Source of the DNA: Mycobacterium deserti
Lineage (GTDB): Bacteria; Actinomycetota; Actinomycetes; Mycobacteriales; Mycobacteriaceae
Assembly (NCBI RefSeq): GCF_025345615.1
Contig: NZ_JAODWD010000001.1
Span: forward strand, 1,057,304 to 1,121,303
Reading direction: 5' to 3'
DNA: 64,000 nt
Both the position numbers and the translations under genes were made by a program. A model generated the notes under the pieces. The model saw nothing but the letters and a program-made list of their open reading frames with translations, did no database searches and was not told the origin of the DNA. This document shows, piece by piece, positions 35,762-45,330 of the stretch; within the stretch, counting starts at the first letter, position 1, and each line of letters starts with the position of its first letter.

Positions 35762-36789
35762 CGTTGTTCCTCGCCTACCGCCGGCGCGGGGATGGTGACC
35801 CCGATTCGGCAACCAGTCCTGGCGTCCATCACTTCGATGGCGCCGCCGTGCAATTCGACCGCCCAGCGGGCGATCGCCAAACCGAGTCCGGTACCACCTG
35901 CCGACGTCGCCCCCCTGGTGAAGCGCTGGAACACGCGTTCACGTTCGGCGGGCGCAATCCCAGGTCCTTCGTCGCACACCTCGACCCGAAGGCCCGTCGG
36001 CTGCGCCGCACTCGCGATCACGGAGACCTTGGCGCCCGCAGGGCTGTGCCGGATGGCGTTGTCAACCAGGTTGACGACCACCTGCCGCAGGCGGGCCTGA
36101 TCGGCGACGGCAGCCAGATCCGGAGGCGACACCTGCACTGACACCTGCACTCCATCGCCTGCCACCGCGACGTGGTCGATGGCCTCCTCGAGAAACTCCT
36201 TGACGCCGAATATGCTGGGCTGCAACGCAATGGCGCCGCCTTCGAGCCGAGATAAGTCGAGCAGGTTGGTCACCAACTCGCCGAGTCGCTCGGTCTGCGA
36301 CAGCGCCATCCGCATCGTCTTGTCGTCCGGCTCCGCGATGCCGTCGACGACGTTCTCCAGCAGCGCGTGCAGCGCCGTGATGGGGGTCCGAAGCTCGTGC
36401 GAGACGTTGGCGATGAGACCGCGTCGATATTCATCGGCCGCGCCCAGATCGGCCGCCATCTGGTTGTACGCCGCCGCAAGCTGCCCGATCTCGTCCCTGG
36501 ACGTGGCGCGGACGCGCGCGCTGTAGTCACCGCGGGCCATGGCGCGCGCGGCCGCGGTCATCTGCCGCAGCGGCGACGTCATGCCGTGGGCGAGGAATTG
36601 GGTGAGTGCGAGTGAGGTGGCCAGCGCGGCCAGCAATGCCCAGCGGAACTGCCAGCTCGCGCCGATCCAGAATGTGAACGCGGCAAGGGTGATCGCGCTG
36701 CCGACGAGAAGGGCCATCTTGACCTTGAACGAGCTGAAGGGATCCAGTGGCCGCGGCAGCCGATCCCACACGGCGGCGAGCCTGCTCAA
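35758..36789 (-). CDS. Sensor histidine kinase (HAMP-HisKA-HATPase)
   Basis: The 343-aa kinase has two closely spaced membrane helices (about 25-43 and 49-66) with only a few residues outside. A HAMP domain (about 68-120) follows, then HisKA with phospho-acceptor His131 in NVSHELRTP, and a HATPase domain (NLVDNAIRHSP, DEGPGI, GGTGLGLAIAR). The TTG start at 36789 overlaps the response regulator stop; a GTG at 36771 is possible. With so short an outer loop it probably senses within the membrane or through the co-encoded DUF4173 protein. Confidence 0.9.
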   Translation of the reverse strand: MSRLAAVWDRLPRPLDPFSSFKVKMALLVGSAITLAAFTFWIGASWQFRWALLAALATSLALTQFLAHGMTSPLRQMTAAARAMARGDYSARVRATSRDEIGQLAAAYNQMAADLGAADEYRRGLIANVSHELRTPITALHALLENVVDGIAEPDDKTMRMALSQTERLGELVTNLLDLSRLEGGAIALQPSIFGVKEFLEEAIDHVAVAGDGVQVSVQVSPPDLAAVADQARLRQVVVNLVDNAIRHSPAGAKVSVIASAAQPTGLRVEVCDEGPGIAPAERERVFQRFTRGATSAGGTGLGLAIARWAVELHGGAIEVMDARTGCRIGVTIPAPAVGEEQR

Positions 36790-37451
36790 CGCGGTAGCTC
36801 CAGCGCGTACCCGACCCCGTGCACGGTGCGGATGAGTTCTGAGCCGAGCTTGCGACGCAACGCCTTTACGTGGGTGTCGACGGTCCTGCTCTCCACCCCT
36901 GATCCCCACCCCCACACGTGTTCGAGTAGGGCATCGCGGGAGACCGCCGTGCGCGGCCGGCCCGCCAAGAAGATGAGGAGATCGAATTCGGTTCGTGTCA
37001 AATGGATTTCGTTGTCGCCCTTGTGAACTCTGCGAGCCTGCAGGTCGATCCGGTGGTCACCAACCCACAGGGGTTGGGCCGGGTCGGTGCGGTCGACCCG
37101 GCGCAGAAGCACCCGGACGCGAGCGACGAGTTCGCGCATGCTGAACGGCTTTGTGAGGTAGTCATCAGCGCCGATGCCCAGCCCGATCAACATGTCGGTC
37201 TCGTCGGTTCGCGCGGTCAGCATCAGCACTGGGATGGGCTGCACGGCCTGGATCCGCCTGCACACCTCGAACCCGTCGAAGCCCGGCAACATCACGTCGA
37301 GCACCACGAGGTCCGGTTGGGATGCCGAAGCCGCGGCGACGGCTGACGGTCCGTCGACGGCGGTCTCGACCAGGAATTCCTCGGCACGCAGCCGAGTCGC
37401 GACGGCGTCCAGAATGGTCGGCTCGTCCTCGACCACCAGGATTCGCTTCAC
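36786..37451 (-). CDS. OmpR-family response regulator
   Basis: The 221-aa regulator has a receiver domain with phospho-acceptor Asp52 in VLDVMLPG and the conserved lysine in LTKPFS. A winged-helix C-terminal domain follows (LTRTEFDLLIFLAGRP, SRTVDTHVKALRRKLG). The start is GTG 37451. It is the first gene of the regulator-kinase-DUF4173 operon, which sits between kstR2 and ipdF. Its target genes are not evident. Confidence 0.92.
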   Translation of the reverse strand: MKRILVVEDEPTILDAVATRLRAEEFLVETAVDGPSAVAAASASQPDLVVLDVMLPGFDGFEVCRRIQAVQPIPVLMLTARTDETDMLIGLGIGADDYLTKPFSMRELVARVRVLLRRVDRTDPAQPLWVGDHRIDLQARRVHKGDNEIHLTRTEFDLLIFLAGRPRTAVSRDALLEHVWGWGSGVESRTVDTHVKALRRKLGSELIRTVHGVGYALELPR

Positions 37452-37524
37452 ACATCCGACTGTAGGGGCCGGATGTGGGGCTTCCTGGCAGCGTTTGTGA
37501 AGATTCCGTGGAGATCGCGGTCGG

Positions 37525-38313
37525 TCAGGCCCGCTGGCTCGACACCGAGATGACCTCGCCGGTCAGGTAACTGGAGTAGTCGCTGGCCAGGAACGCGATG
37601 GTGGCGGCCACCTCCCACGGCTCGGCCGCACGCCCGAACGCCTCGCCTTCGGACAGCCGGTTCAGCAGATCCGAGGAACTAGTCTTCTCCAGGAACTTGT
37701 GCCGGGCGATGCTCGGTGATACCGCGTTGATCCGCACTCCGTACTCGACAGCTTCGATTGCGCTGCACCGGGTTAGCGCCATCACGCCGGCCTTGGCCGC
37801 GGCGTAGTGCGACTGGGAGTGCTGCGCGCGCCAGCCAAGCACGCTGGCGTTGTTGACGATCACGCCACCGTGGTCCGCCCCGCGGAAGTACCGCAGCGCC
37901 GCGCGCGTCGCACGCATCACCGACGTCAACGTCACGTTGAAAACGCGGTCCCACTCCTCGTCGGTCATGTCGACGACGGGAGTCTGTCCACCCAAGCCCG
38001 CGTTGTTGACCAAGACGTCAAGGCGCCCCATCCGGGCGGTGGTCGAGGCGATCAACGCGTCGACCTGCGCGGTCGACGTCACGTCGCACACCACACTCTC
38101 GACCCTGCCCTGGCCCAGTTCCGCCAGTTGGTCACGGGTCTCCCCCAGCCGTCGCTCGTGGTGGTCGGAGACCACCACGTCGGCGCCTTCGGCCAGCGCC
38201 CGCCGCGCGACCGCCGATCCGATGCCGGTGCCTGCCGCGGCCGTGACGACCACGACCTTGCCGGTGAGAAGCCCGTGGCCCTCAATCTCTTTCGGTGCTT
38301 CGGTGAGGCTCAT
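37525..38313 (-). CDS. ipdF: IpdF, SDR acting on hydroxylated HIP-CoA
   Basis: The 262-aa SDR has the cofactor segment VTAAAGTGIGSAVA, NNAGLGG, the catalytic Ser in NNASVLG and YAAAKAG. Position after fadE30 and sequence match Rv3559c (IpdF), which oxidises the hydroxyl group of 5-OH-HIP-CoA during ring D catabolism. Its ATG overlaps the fadE30 stop by four bases. The operon is driven from the KstR2 site at 39475-39488. Confidence 0.92.
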   Translation of the reverse strand: MSLTEAPKEIEGHGLLTGKVVVVTAAAGTGIGSAVARRALAEGADVVVSDHHERRLGETRDQLAELGQGRVESVVCDVTSTAQVDALIASTTARMGRLDVLVNNAGLGGQTPVVDMTDEEWDRVFNVTLTSVMRATRAALRYFRGADHGGVIVNNASVLGWRAQHSQSHYAAAKAGVMALTRCSAIEAVEYGVRINAVSPSIARHKFLEKTSSSDLLNRLSEGEAFGRAAEPWEVAATIAFLASDYSSYLTGEVISVSSQRA

Positions 38314-39458
38314 CCTTTGACCTCTCGTGGCAGGCCGAGCACGCGCTCAGCGATGATGTTGCGTTGGATTTCGTTGGAGCCGCCGTAGATGGTGTCCGCC
38401 CTGGAGAACAGGAACAGCCGCTGCCATTCGTCGAAGTCGCCGTTGGTCAGTGTCAACCCGTCGCGTCCCCGTACCTCCATGGCGATCTCGCCCAGCTCAC
38501 GATGCCAGTTGGCCCACAACAGCTTTGAGACGTTGTCCTGGCCCGGCTGCTCGACGTCCATGGTGGCCAGCGCGTAGGACCGCATGGTCCGCAGACCCAC
38601 CCAGGACCGTGTCAGGCGTTCGCGGATCAGTGGATCGTCAGCTGCGCCGTTGCTCTTGGCGAGCTCGGCGACGGCGGACAGCTCACGGGCGTACTCGATC
38701 TGCTGACCAAGAGTCGACACGCCACGCTCGAACGTCAGCGTGCCCATCGCGACGCGCCAGCCGTCGCCCGGCGCACCGACCACCATCGAGGCATCGGTGC
38801 GGGCGTCGTCGAAGAACACCTCGTTGAATTCGGAGTCCCCGGTCAGTTGAACGATGGGCCGCACCTCGACACCCGGCTGGTCCAACGGCACCAGCAGATA
38901 CGACAGCCCGGCATGACGTTTGGAGCCCTTCTCGGTGCGGGCCACAACGAAGCACCACTGCGCCCAGTGCGCCAGCGATGTCCACACCTTCTGCCCGTTG
39001 ATCACCCACTGGTCGCCGTCGAGTTCTGCAGTGGTCGACACGTTGGCCAGGTCGCTACCGGCACCCGGCTCCGAATAGCCCTGGCACCACAGCTCGGTGA
39101 CGTCGAGGATCTTCGGCAGGAATCGCTTCTGCTGCTCGGGCGTACCCCAGGCGATCAGCGTGGGCCCGAGCAGTTCTTCACCGAAGTGATTGACCTTCGC
39201 GGGGGCGTTCGCGATCGCGTATTCCTCGTAGAACGCGACTCGGTGCGCGACGGCCAGTCCGCGGCCGCCGTGCTCCTCGGGCCAGCCGAGACACGTCAGC
39301 CCGGCGGCGGCCAGCTTCTGGTTCCACGCCAGCCGTTCGGTGAACGCCTCGTGCTCCCGGCCCGGTCCGCCGAGCCCCTTGAGCGCGGCGTACTCGCCGA
39401 CGAGATTGTCGGCCAGCCACTGGCGGACCTCGGCCCGGAACTCCTCGACCTCAATCAC
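38310..39458 (-). CDS. fadE30: FadE30, acyl-CoA dehydrogenase of HIP catabolism
   Basis: The 382-aa acyl-CoA dehydrogenase has the typical WCQGYSEPGAGSDLA and VNGQKVWTS-type middle region and the FAD-binding C-terminal GSNEIQRNIIAERVLGLPR. It corresponds to Rv3560c, which starts beta-oxidation of the propionyl side chain of HIP-CoA esters. ATG 39458 lies 17 bases from the KstR2 operator shared with fadD3. Confidence 0.92.
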   Translation of the reverse strand: MIEVEEFRAEVRQWLADNLVGEYAALKGLGGPGREHEAFTERLAWNQKLAAAGLTCLGWPEEHGGRGLAVAHRVAFYEEYAIANAPAKVNHFGEELLGPTLIAWGTPEQQKRFLPKILDVTELWCQGYSEPGAGSDLANVSTTAELDGDQWVINGQKVWTSLAHWAQWCFVVARTEKGSKRHAGLSYLLVPLDQPGVEVRPIVQLTGDSEFNEVFFDDARTDASMVVGAPGDGWRVAMGTLTFERGVSTLGQQIEYARELSAVAELAKSNGAADDPLIRERLTRSWVGLRTMRSYALATMDVEQPGQDNVSKLLWANWHRELGEIAMEVRGRDGLTLTNGDFDEWQRLFLFSRADTIYGGSNEIQRNIIAERVLGLPREVKG

Positions 39459-39474
39459 CCTTGTAGGCTAACCT

Positions 39475-39488
39475 ACCAAGCACTTGCT
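39475..39488. promoter_or_regulatory. KstR2 operator 3 (fadE30/fadD3 divergent promoter)
   Basis: ACCAAGCACTTGCT matches AnCAAGnnCTTGnT at all fixed bases. It occupies the 47-base gap between fadE30-ipdF and fadD3-fadE31-32-33-aspB and so controls both operons. Confidence 0.93.
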
Positions 39489-39505
39489 TTGTTAGAGGAG
39501 CGGCG

Positions 39506-41068
39506 ATGACCTCGGGGCACCACCCGCGAGCGGGGGACGACCTGCGGACCATTCCCCAGGTCCTGGACCGGATCGCCGACCGGTTTTCCGACCACGACGC
39601 GCTCGTCACCGACGAGCGGCGGTTCACCTACGCCGAATTACGGGACGAGGTGCGCAGTGCTGCCGCCGCCATGATCGACCTGGGTATCGCCGCGGGAGAC
39701 CGGGTCGCGATCTGGTCCCCCAACACCTGGCACTGGGTCGTCGCCTGCCTGGCCACCCACTACGCGGGCGGCGTGCTGGTACCGCTGAACACCCGCTACA
39801 CCGCCAGCGAGGCAACCGACATCCTGGCTCGAACGGGTGCACCGCTGCTGATCGCGTCGGGCGAGTTCCTCGGTGCGGACAAGGCCGCCTCCGTCGACCG
39901 CGACGCGCTGCCCGCCCTGCGCGATGTTGTGCGTGTTCCGATCGATAAGGACGACGGCACATGGGACGACTTCGTGGCCCGTGGCGGCGAGCTGAGCGCG
40001 GTCGACCTGCGGGCCGCCGCGGTGCGGCCCGACGACGTGTCCGACATCCTGTTCACCTCCGGCACCACCGGCCGGAGCAAGGGCGCGCTGTGCGCGCACC
40101 GGCAGTCGCTCGACGCGCCCGCGGCGTGGGCGGAATGCGGGCAGCTCACCAGCGACGACCGCTACCTGTGCATCAACCCGTTCTTCCACAACTTCGGCTA
40201 CAAGGCGGGCATCCTCGCCTGCCTGCAGACGGGCGCGACACTGATCCCACAACTGACCTTCGATCCCGAAGCGACCATGCGCGCGGTGCAGGAGCACCGA
40301 ATCACCGTGCTGCCCGGCCCGCCGACCATCTTCTCCACCCTGCTCGATCACCCCAAGCGCCACGAGTACGACCTGACCTCGCTGCGGTTCTCGGTCACCG
40401 GGGCCGCCGTCATCCCGGTCGTGCTGATCGAACGCATGCAGGCTGAGTTGGACATCGACATCGTGCTGACCGCATACGGCCTCACCGAGGCCAGCGGGTT
40501 CGGCACGATGTGCCGTGCCGACGACGACGCCGTCACAGTCGCGACGACGTGCGGGCGCCCGATCGCCGATTTCGAGTTGCGCATCGACAACGGCACCGCC
40601 GCCGGCGAGACGGGAGAGGTGCTGTTGCGCGGCCCCAACGTCATGCTCGGCTATCTCGACGACCCGGAGGCCACCGCCGCGGCGATCGACGCCGACGGCT
40701 GGCTGCACACCGGCGATGTCGGCGCCGTCGACGAGAACGGCAACCTCAGGATCACCGACCGACTCAAGGACATGTACATCTGCGGTGGGTTCAACGTCTA
40801 CCCGGCCGAGATCGAGCAGGTGCTGGCGCGGCTGGACGGAGTGGCCGAATCGGCCGTGATCGGAGTGCCCGACGAGCGACTCGGTGAGGTGGGCAAGGCC
40901 TTCATCGTCACCAAGGCCGGCGCGACGCTCGACGAAGAGACCGTGATCGCATACGCAAAACAGCATTTGGCGAACTTCAAGACACCGCGATCGGTGGAGT
41001 TCCTCGAGTCGCTGCCGCGCAATCCGGGCGGCAAGGTGGTCAAGCCGCTGCTGAGGGAGAGGGCCTGA
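39506..41068 (+). CDS. fadD3: FadD3, HIP-CoA synthetase
   Basis: The 520-aa ANL ligase has the P-loop LFTSGTTGRSKGAL, the YGLTEASGFG motif, WLHTGDVG and the C-terminal RNPGGKVVK lysine. By gene order (Rv3561) it is FadD3, which makes the CoA ester of HIP, the metabolite left after rings A and B are removed. Its product is also the KstR2 inducer, so it sits at the head of both the pathway and the regulation. ATG 39506 has GAGGAG upstream, and the stop shares a base with fadE31. Confidence 0.94.
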   Translation: MTSGHHPRAGDDLRTIPQVLDRIADRFSDHDALVTDERRFTYAELRDEVRSAAAAMIDLGIAAGDRVAIWSPNTWHWVVACLATHYAGGVLVPLNTRYTASEATDILARTGAPLLIASGEFLGADKAASVDRDALPALRDVVRVPIDKDDGTWDDFVARGGELSAVDLRAAAVRPDDVSDILFTSGTTGRSKGALCAHRQSLDAPAAWAECGQLTSDDRYLCINPFFHNFGYKAGILACLQTGATLIPQLTFDPEATMRAVQEHRITVLPGPPTIFSTLLDHPKRHEYDLTSLRFSVTGAAVIPVVLIERMQAELDIDIVLTAYGLTEASGFGTMCRADDDAVTVATTCGRPIADFELRIDNGTAAGETGEVLLRGPNVMLGYLDDPEATAAAIDADGWLHTGDVGAVDENGNLRITDRLKDMYICGGFNVYPAEIEQVLARLDGVAESAVIGVPDERLGEVGKAFIVTKAGATLDEETVIAYAKQHLANFKTPRSVEFLESLPRNPGGKVVKPLLRERA

Positions 41069-42192
41069 TGGACCTGAATTTCGACGACGCCACTCGTGAG
41101 TTCCAGACCGAGGTGCGCGAATTCCTCGCGGCCAACCGGGACTCGTTCCCGACGAAGTCCTACGACACCGCCGAGGGTTTCGAGCAGCACCGGCGTTGGG
41201 ACAAGGTCCTGTTTGACGCCGGTCTGTCGGTGATCACCTGGCCCGAGAAGTACGGCGGTCGTGACGCCACGCTCTTGCAGTGGGTGGTTTACGAAGAGGA
41301 GTACTTCCGCGCGGGCGCTCCCGGCCGCGCCAGCGCCAACGGCACGTCGATGCTCGCGCCAACCCTTTTCGCGCACGGCACCTCCGAGCAGCTCGACCGA
41401 GTGCTGCCGAAGATGGCCAGCGGCGAGGAGATCTGGGCGCAGGCGTGGTCCGAGCCGGAGTCCGGCAGTGACCTCGCGTCACTGCGGTCGACGGCGACCC
41501 GGACCGACGGCGGCTGGCTGCTCAACGGCCAGAAGATCTGGAGTTCGCGAGCTCCGTTCGGGGAGCGGGCATTCGGGCTGTTCCGGTCCGATCCTGAAGC
41601 CGAACGACACCGCGGGCTCACGTACTTCATGTTCGACTTGAAGGCGGACGGCGTCACGGTACGACCCATCGCGCAGCTCGGCGGCGACACCGGATTCGGG
41701 GAGATCTTCCTCGACGACGTTTTCGTGCCCGACGCCGATGTGATCGGCGATGTCCATGACGGCTGGCGTGCCGCCATGAGCACGTCGAGCAACGAGCGCG
41801 GCATGTCACTGCGCAGCCCCGCACGGTTTCTCGCACCCGCGGAACGGCTTGTCGCGCTGTGGAAGGACAACCCCGACCCGGCATACGCCGATCGCGTCGC
41901 CGACGCCTGGATCAAGGCGCAGGCGTACCGGCTGCACACGTTCGGCACCGTCACGCGGGTCGCCGGTGGCGGCGAGCTGGGGGCCGAGTCATCGGTGACC
42001 AAGGTGTTCTGGTCCGACCTCGACGTGGCGATCCATCAAACCGCACTCGACCTGCGCAGCGCCGACGGCGAGCTGGCGGACGCATGGACCGACGGACTGC
42101 TGTTCTCGCTGGGCGGCCCGATCTACGCCGGCACCAACGAGATTCAGCGCAACATCATCGCCGAGCGTTTGCTGGGACTCCCCCGAAAGTAG
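41068..42192 (+). CDS. fadE31: FadE31, acyl-CoA dehydrogenase subunit
   Basis: The 374-aa acyl-CoA dehydrogenase contains AQAWSEPESGSDLASL, LNGQKIWSS and the C-terminal GTNEIQRNIIAERLLGLPR. It matches Rv3562. FadE31, 32 and 33 of M. tuberculosis form alpha2beta2-type complexes in which an active subunit pairs with a degenerate partner. It begins on the fadD3 stop and is followed four bases later by fadE32. Confidence 0.92.
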   Translation: MDLNFDDATREFQTEVREFLAANRDSFPTKSYDTAEGFEQHRRWDKVLFDAGLSVITWPEKYGGRDATLLQWVVYEEEYFRAGAPGRASANGTSMLAPTLFAHGTSEQLDRVLPKMASGEEIWAQAWSEPESGSDLASLRSTATRTDGGWLLNGQKIWSSRAPFGERAFGLFRSDPEAERHRGLTYFMFDLKADGVTVRPIAQLGGDTGFGEIFLDDVFVPDADVIGDVHDGWRAAMSTSSNERGMSLRSPARFLAPAERLVALWKDNPDPAYADRVADAWIKAQAYRLHTFGTVTRVAGGGELGAESSVTKVFWSDLDVAIHQTALDLRSADGELADAWTDGLLFSLGGPIYAGTNEIQRNIIAERLLGLPRK

Positions 42193-42196
42193 ATGA

Positions 42197-43153
42197 ATGA
42201 ACTTCGAACTGGACGAACAGCAGCGCGACTTCGCCGCGAGCATCGATGCCGCGCTCGGCGCGGCCGACCTGCCGGGTGCGGTGCGAGCGTGGGCGGCCGG
42301 TGACACCGCGCGCGGCCGCAAGGTGTGGGCGCAACTAGCCGACCTCGGCGTCACCGCACTGATGGTGCCGGAGAAGTTTGACGGCATCGAGGCCCACCCG
42401 GTCGATCTCGTCGTCGCGCTCGAGCGGCTCGGACGCTGGTGCGTGCCCGGGCCGGTGGTCGAATCCATCGCCGTCGCACCGGTTCTGCTTGCCGACGACG
42501 ACAGGAGCGCGGCCCTGGCCGCGGGCGAATTGATCGCGACGGTGGCAATGCCACCCCTGGTGCCTCGGGCAGTCGACGCGGACTCAGCGGGACTGACGCT
42601 GCTGGCCGCCGATGGCGAGGTGCGAGATGCGACGCCGAACGAACAGCACGAATCGGTCGATCCGAGTCGAAAGCTGTTCGCTATCACCGGTTCCGGCGAA
42701 GCGACCAAGGCCGATGTGGGTCGCGCCTATGAGTTCGGCGCGCTGGCCACGGCCGCGCAGTTGGTCGGAGCGGGCCAGGCGATGCTCGACATGTCGGTCG
42801 ACTATGCCAAGCAGCGCAGCCAGTTCGGCAAGGTGATCGGCACGTATCAGGCGATCAAGCACAAGCTGGCCGACGTGCTTATCGCGGTCGAACTGGCGCG
42901 GCCGTTGGTGTACGGCGCGGCGCTGTCGCTGGCCGACGGTTCGACCGACACCGCGCGCGATGTCAGCGCGGCGAAGGCCGCCGCCGCTGACGCCGCGCTG
43001 TTGGCGGCGCGGGCGTCGCTGCAGACCCACGGTGCCATCGGCTTCACCCAGGAGCACGACCTTTCTCTGTGGCTGCTGCGGGTGCAGGCACTGCGGTCAG
43101 CGTGGGGTGATCCGACAGTGCACCGTCGACGCGTCTTGGAGGCCCTGTCGTGA
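42197..43153 (+). CDS. fadE32: FadE32, acyl-CoA dehydrogenase subunit
   Basis: The 318-aa protein is a short acyl-CoA dehydrogenase with a reduced middle domain. Conserved parts include GALATAAQLVGAGQAMLDMS, YAKQRSQFGKVIGTYQAIKH and the C-terminal QTHGAIGFTQEHDLSLWLLR. It corresponds to Rv3563 and should pair with FadE31 or FadE33. ATG/GTG choice at 42197 follows directly after fadE31; the stop overlaps fadE33 (GTGA). Confidence 0.92.
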   Translation: MNFELDEQQRDFAASIDAALGAADLPGAVRAWAAGDTARGRKVWAQLADLGVTALMVPEKFDGIEAHPVDLVVALERLGRWCVPGPVVESIAVAPVLLADDDRSAALAAGELIATVAMPPLVPRAVDADSAGLTLLAADGEVRDATPNEQHESVDPSRKLFAITGSGEATKADVGRAYEFGALATAAQLVGAGQAMLDMSVDYAKQRSQFGKVIGTYQAIKHKLADVLIAVELARPLVYGAALSLADGSTDTARDVSAAKAAAADAALLAARASLQTHGAIGFTQEHDLSLWLLRVQALRSAWGDPTVHRRRVLEALS

Positions 43154-44091
43154 GCGAAGAACGCGAACTGCTGCGCGAGACCGTCGCGGCTCTGGTCGAG
43201 AAGCACGCCGCGCCCGCCGCGGTGCGCGAGGCCATGGGATCTGAACGTGGATACGACGAGTCGCTGTGGAAGTTGTTGTGCGAGCAGGTCGGCGCGGCCG
43301 CGCTGGTGGTGCCCGAGGAGCTCGGCGGTGCGGGTGGTGAACTGGCCGACGCGGCCGTCGTGCTCGAGGAGTTGGGCAAGAGACTGGTTCCCACGCCGCT
43401 GCTCGGCACGACGCTGGCGGAGCTGGCGCTGCTCAGCGCCGACGAACCCGACGGCGACGCGCTCGAAGCTTTGGCCGAGGGCACGAAGATCGGCGCGGTC
43501 GTATTCGACGCCGACAACGTTGTGCACGGCGACGTCGCCGACGTCGTGATCGCCGCCGACGGTGAACGACTGACGAGGTGGACCAGCTTCACCGCGCACC
43601 GCGTCGAGGCCATGGACCCGACCCGTCGGCTCGCGCGCGTCGAACCGGAGGAGACCAGCGATCTTGCGGCCGACCCCGGATTAGTCGATATCGCAGCGGT
43701 TCTGGTGGCCGCCGAGCAGATCGGCGCGGCTTCGCGCTGCCTTGAGCTGACGGTCGAGTACACCAAGGACCGCGTGCAGTTCGGCAGACCGATCGGTAGC
43801 TTCCAGGCGCTCAAGCACAGGATGGCCGATCTGTACGTCGCGGTGCAGTCCGCGCGCGCCGTCGTCGACGAAGCGATCGCCGAGCCGTCCCCGTCGTCGG
43901 CTGCGCTGGCGCGGATCACCGCCAGCGAGGCGTTCTCGAAGATCGCGGCAGAAGCCGTGCAGATGCACGGCGGCATCGCGATCACCTGGGAGCACGACAT
44001 CCAGCTGTACTTCAAACGCGCCCACAGCAGCGCGCAGTTGCTCGGTGCCCCCCGGGAGCATCTGCGTCGACTCGAATCCGAGGTGCTCTAG
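43150..44091 (+). CDS. fadE33: FadE33, acyl-CoA dehydrogenase subunit
   Basis: The 313-aa protein is a short acyl-CoA dehydrogenase similar in layout to FadE32, with VEYTKDRVQFGRPIGSFQAL and MHGGIAITWEHDIQLYFKRA near the C-terminus. It matches Rv3564. It probably forms a heteromeric complex with FadE32 for a late step of HIP breakdown. GTG 43150 overlaps the previous stop. Confidence 0.92.
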   Translation: MSEERELLRETVAALVEKHAAPAAVREAMGSERGYDESLWKLLCEQVGAAALVVPEELGGAGGELADAAVVLEELGKRLVPTPLLGTTLAELALLSADEPDGDALEALAEGTKIGAVVFDADNVVHGDVADVVIAADGERLTRWTSFTAHRVEAMDPTRRLARVEPEETSDLAADPGLVDIAAVLVAAEQIGAASRCLELTVEYTKDRVQFGRPIGSFQALKHRMADLYVAVQSARAVVDEAIAEPSPSSAALARITASEAFSKIAAEAVQMHGGIAITWEHDIQLYFKRAHSSAQLLGAPREHLRRLESEVL

Positions 44092-44125
44092 TTAGTGCTG
44101 CTAGCCACGGGTTAGCCTGGCTGCA

Positions 44126-45286
44126 ATGAGTGACCGCGTCGCGCTTCGGGCGGGCATCCCGCCGTTCTATGTGATGGACGTATGGCTGGCCGCGGCCGAA
44201 CGCCAGCGCAGCCACGGCGACCTCGTGAATCTGTCGGCGGGCCAACCCAGCGCGGGCGCGCCCACCGCCGTGCGCGAAGCCGCCAAAGCGGCATTGGACA
44301 ACACCGTCCTCGGATACACCGTGGCTCTCGGTATTCCGGAGTTGCGCGCCGCGATTGCGCGCTCCTACCAGGATCGGCACGGGCTGACAGTGGACCCCGC
44401 CGACGTCGTGGTTACGACCGGATCCTCCGGCGGTTTCCTGTTGGCGTTCTTGGCCTGCTTCGACGTGGGCGACCGCGTGGCGATCGCCAGCCCCGGCTAC
44501 CCCTGTTACCGCAACATCCTCTCGGCGCTGGGCTGCGAGGTGGTCGAGATCCCCTGCGGGCCCGAGACCCGATTCCAGCCGACCGCACCGATGCTCGCCG
44601 AGCTCGACCCGCCCGTGCAGGGTGTGATCGTCGCGAGCCCGGCCAACCCCACCGGCACCGTGATCCCACCCGACGAGTTGGCCGCGATCGCCACATGGTG
44701 CAGCGCGACCGGTGCGCGGCTGATCAGCGACGAGGTGTACCACGGGCTCGTCTACGAGGGCGCCCCCGCCACCAGCTGCGCCTGGACGACATCGCGCGAT
44801 GCCGTTGTGGTCAACAGCTTTTCGAAGTACTTCGCGATGACCGGGTGGCGGCTGGGCTGGCTGCTCGTGCCGCAGGAACTGCAGCGTGCGGTCGACTGTC
44901 TGACCGGCAACTTCACGATCTGCCCGCCGACGCTGCCTCAGCTCGCCGCGGTCGCGGCGTTTCGCCCGGAGTCGATCGCAGAGTCCGACGCGCTGCTGCA
45001 CCATTACGCGGCGAACCGCACGTTGTTGCTCGACGGCCTGCGCGGTATCGGCATCGACCGGCTGGCTCCGACCGACGGCGCCTTCTACGTCTATGCCGAC
45101 GTTTCGCAGCTGACCACGGATTCGCTGTCGTTCTGCTCGAAGCTGTTGAAAGACACGGGCGTAGCGATCGCACCCGGCATCGACTTCGACCCGACACGAG
45201 GCGGCTCGTTCGTACGGCTGTCGTTCGCCGGGCCGACGAGCGACATCGCCGAAGCCGTCGAGCGGATCGGCGCCTGGCTCGGATAG
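44126..45286 (+). CDS. aspB: AspB-type PLP-dependent aminotransferase
   Basis: The 386-aa class I aminotransferase has the PLP lysine in NSFSKYFAMTGWR (Lys234), Asp202 in SDEVYHG and SPANPTGTVIPP. Gene order (Rv3565, after fadE33) supports the name aspB. Its role in the steroid regulon is unclear, and true aspartate specificity is not shown by sequence. It starts 34 bases after fadE33 and may be the last gene of the fadD3 operon. Confidence 0.88.
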   Translation: MSDRVALRAGIPPFYVMDVWLAAAERQRSHGDLVNLSAGQPSAGAPTAVREAAKAALDNTVLGYTVALGIPELRAAIARSYQDRHGLTVDPADVVVTTGSSGGFLLAFLACFDVGDRVAIASPGYPCYRNILSALGCEVVEIPCGPETRFQPTAPMLAELDPPVQGVIVASPANPTGTVIPPDELAAIATWCSATGARLISDEVYHGLVYEGAPATSCAWTTSRDAVVVNSFSKYFAMTGWRLGWLLVPQELQRAVDCLTGNFTICPPTLPQLAAVAAFRPESIAESDALLHHYAANRTLLLDGLRGIGIDRLAPTDGAFYVYADVSQLTTDSLSFCSKLLKDTGVAIAPGIDFDPTRGGSFVRLSFAGPTSDIAEAVERIGAWLG

Positions 45287-45330
45287 AACGCCGGCAGGTT
45301 TGTTCGGTGCGACGGCGTACAGTCGAAAAT

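Noticed and set aside
44182..45330. Apparent 809-aa fusion ending in the HNH protein
   Set aside because: The first 383 codons run out of frame through aspB and are Arg-rich without any domain; the real gene begins at GTG 45331.
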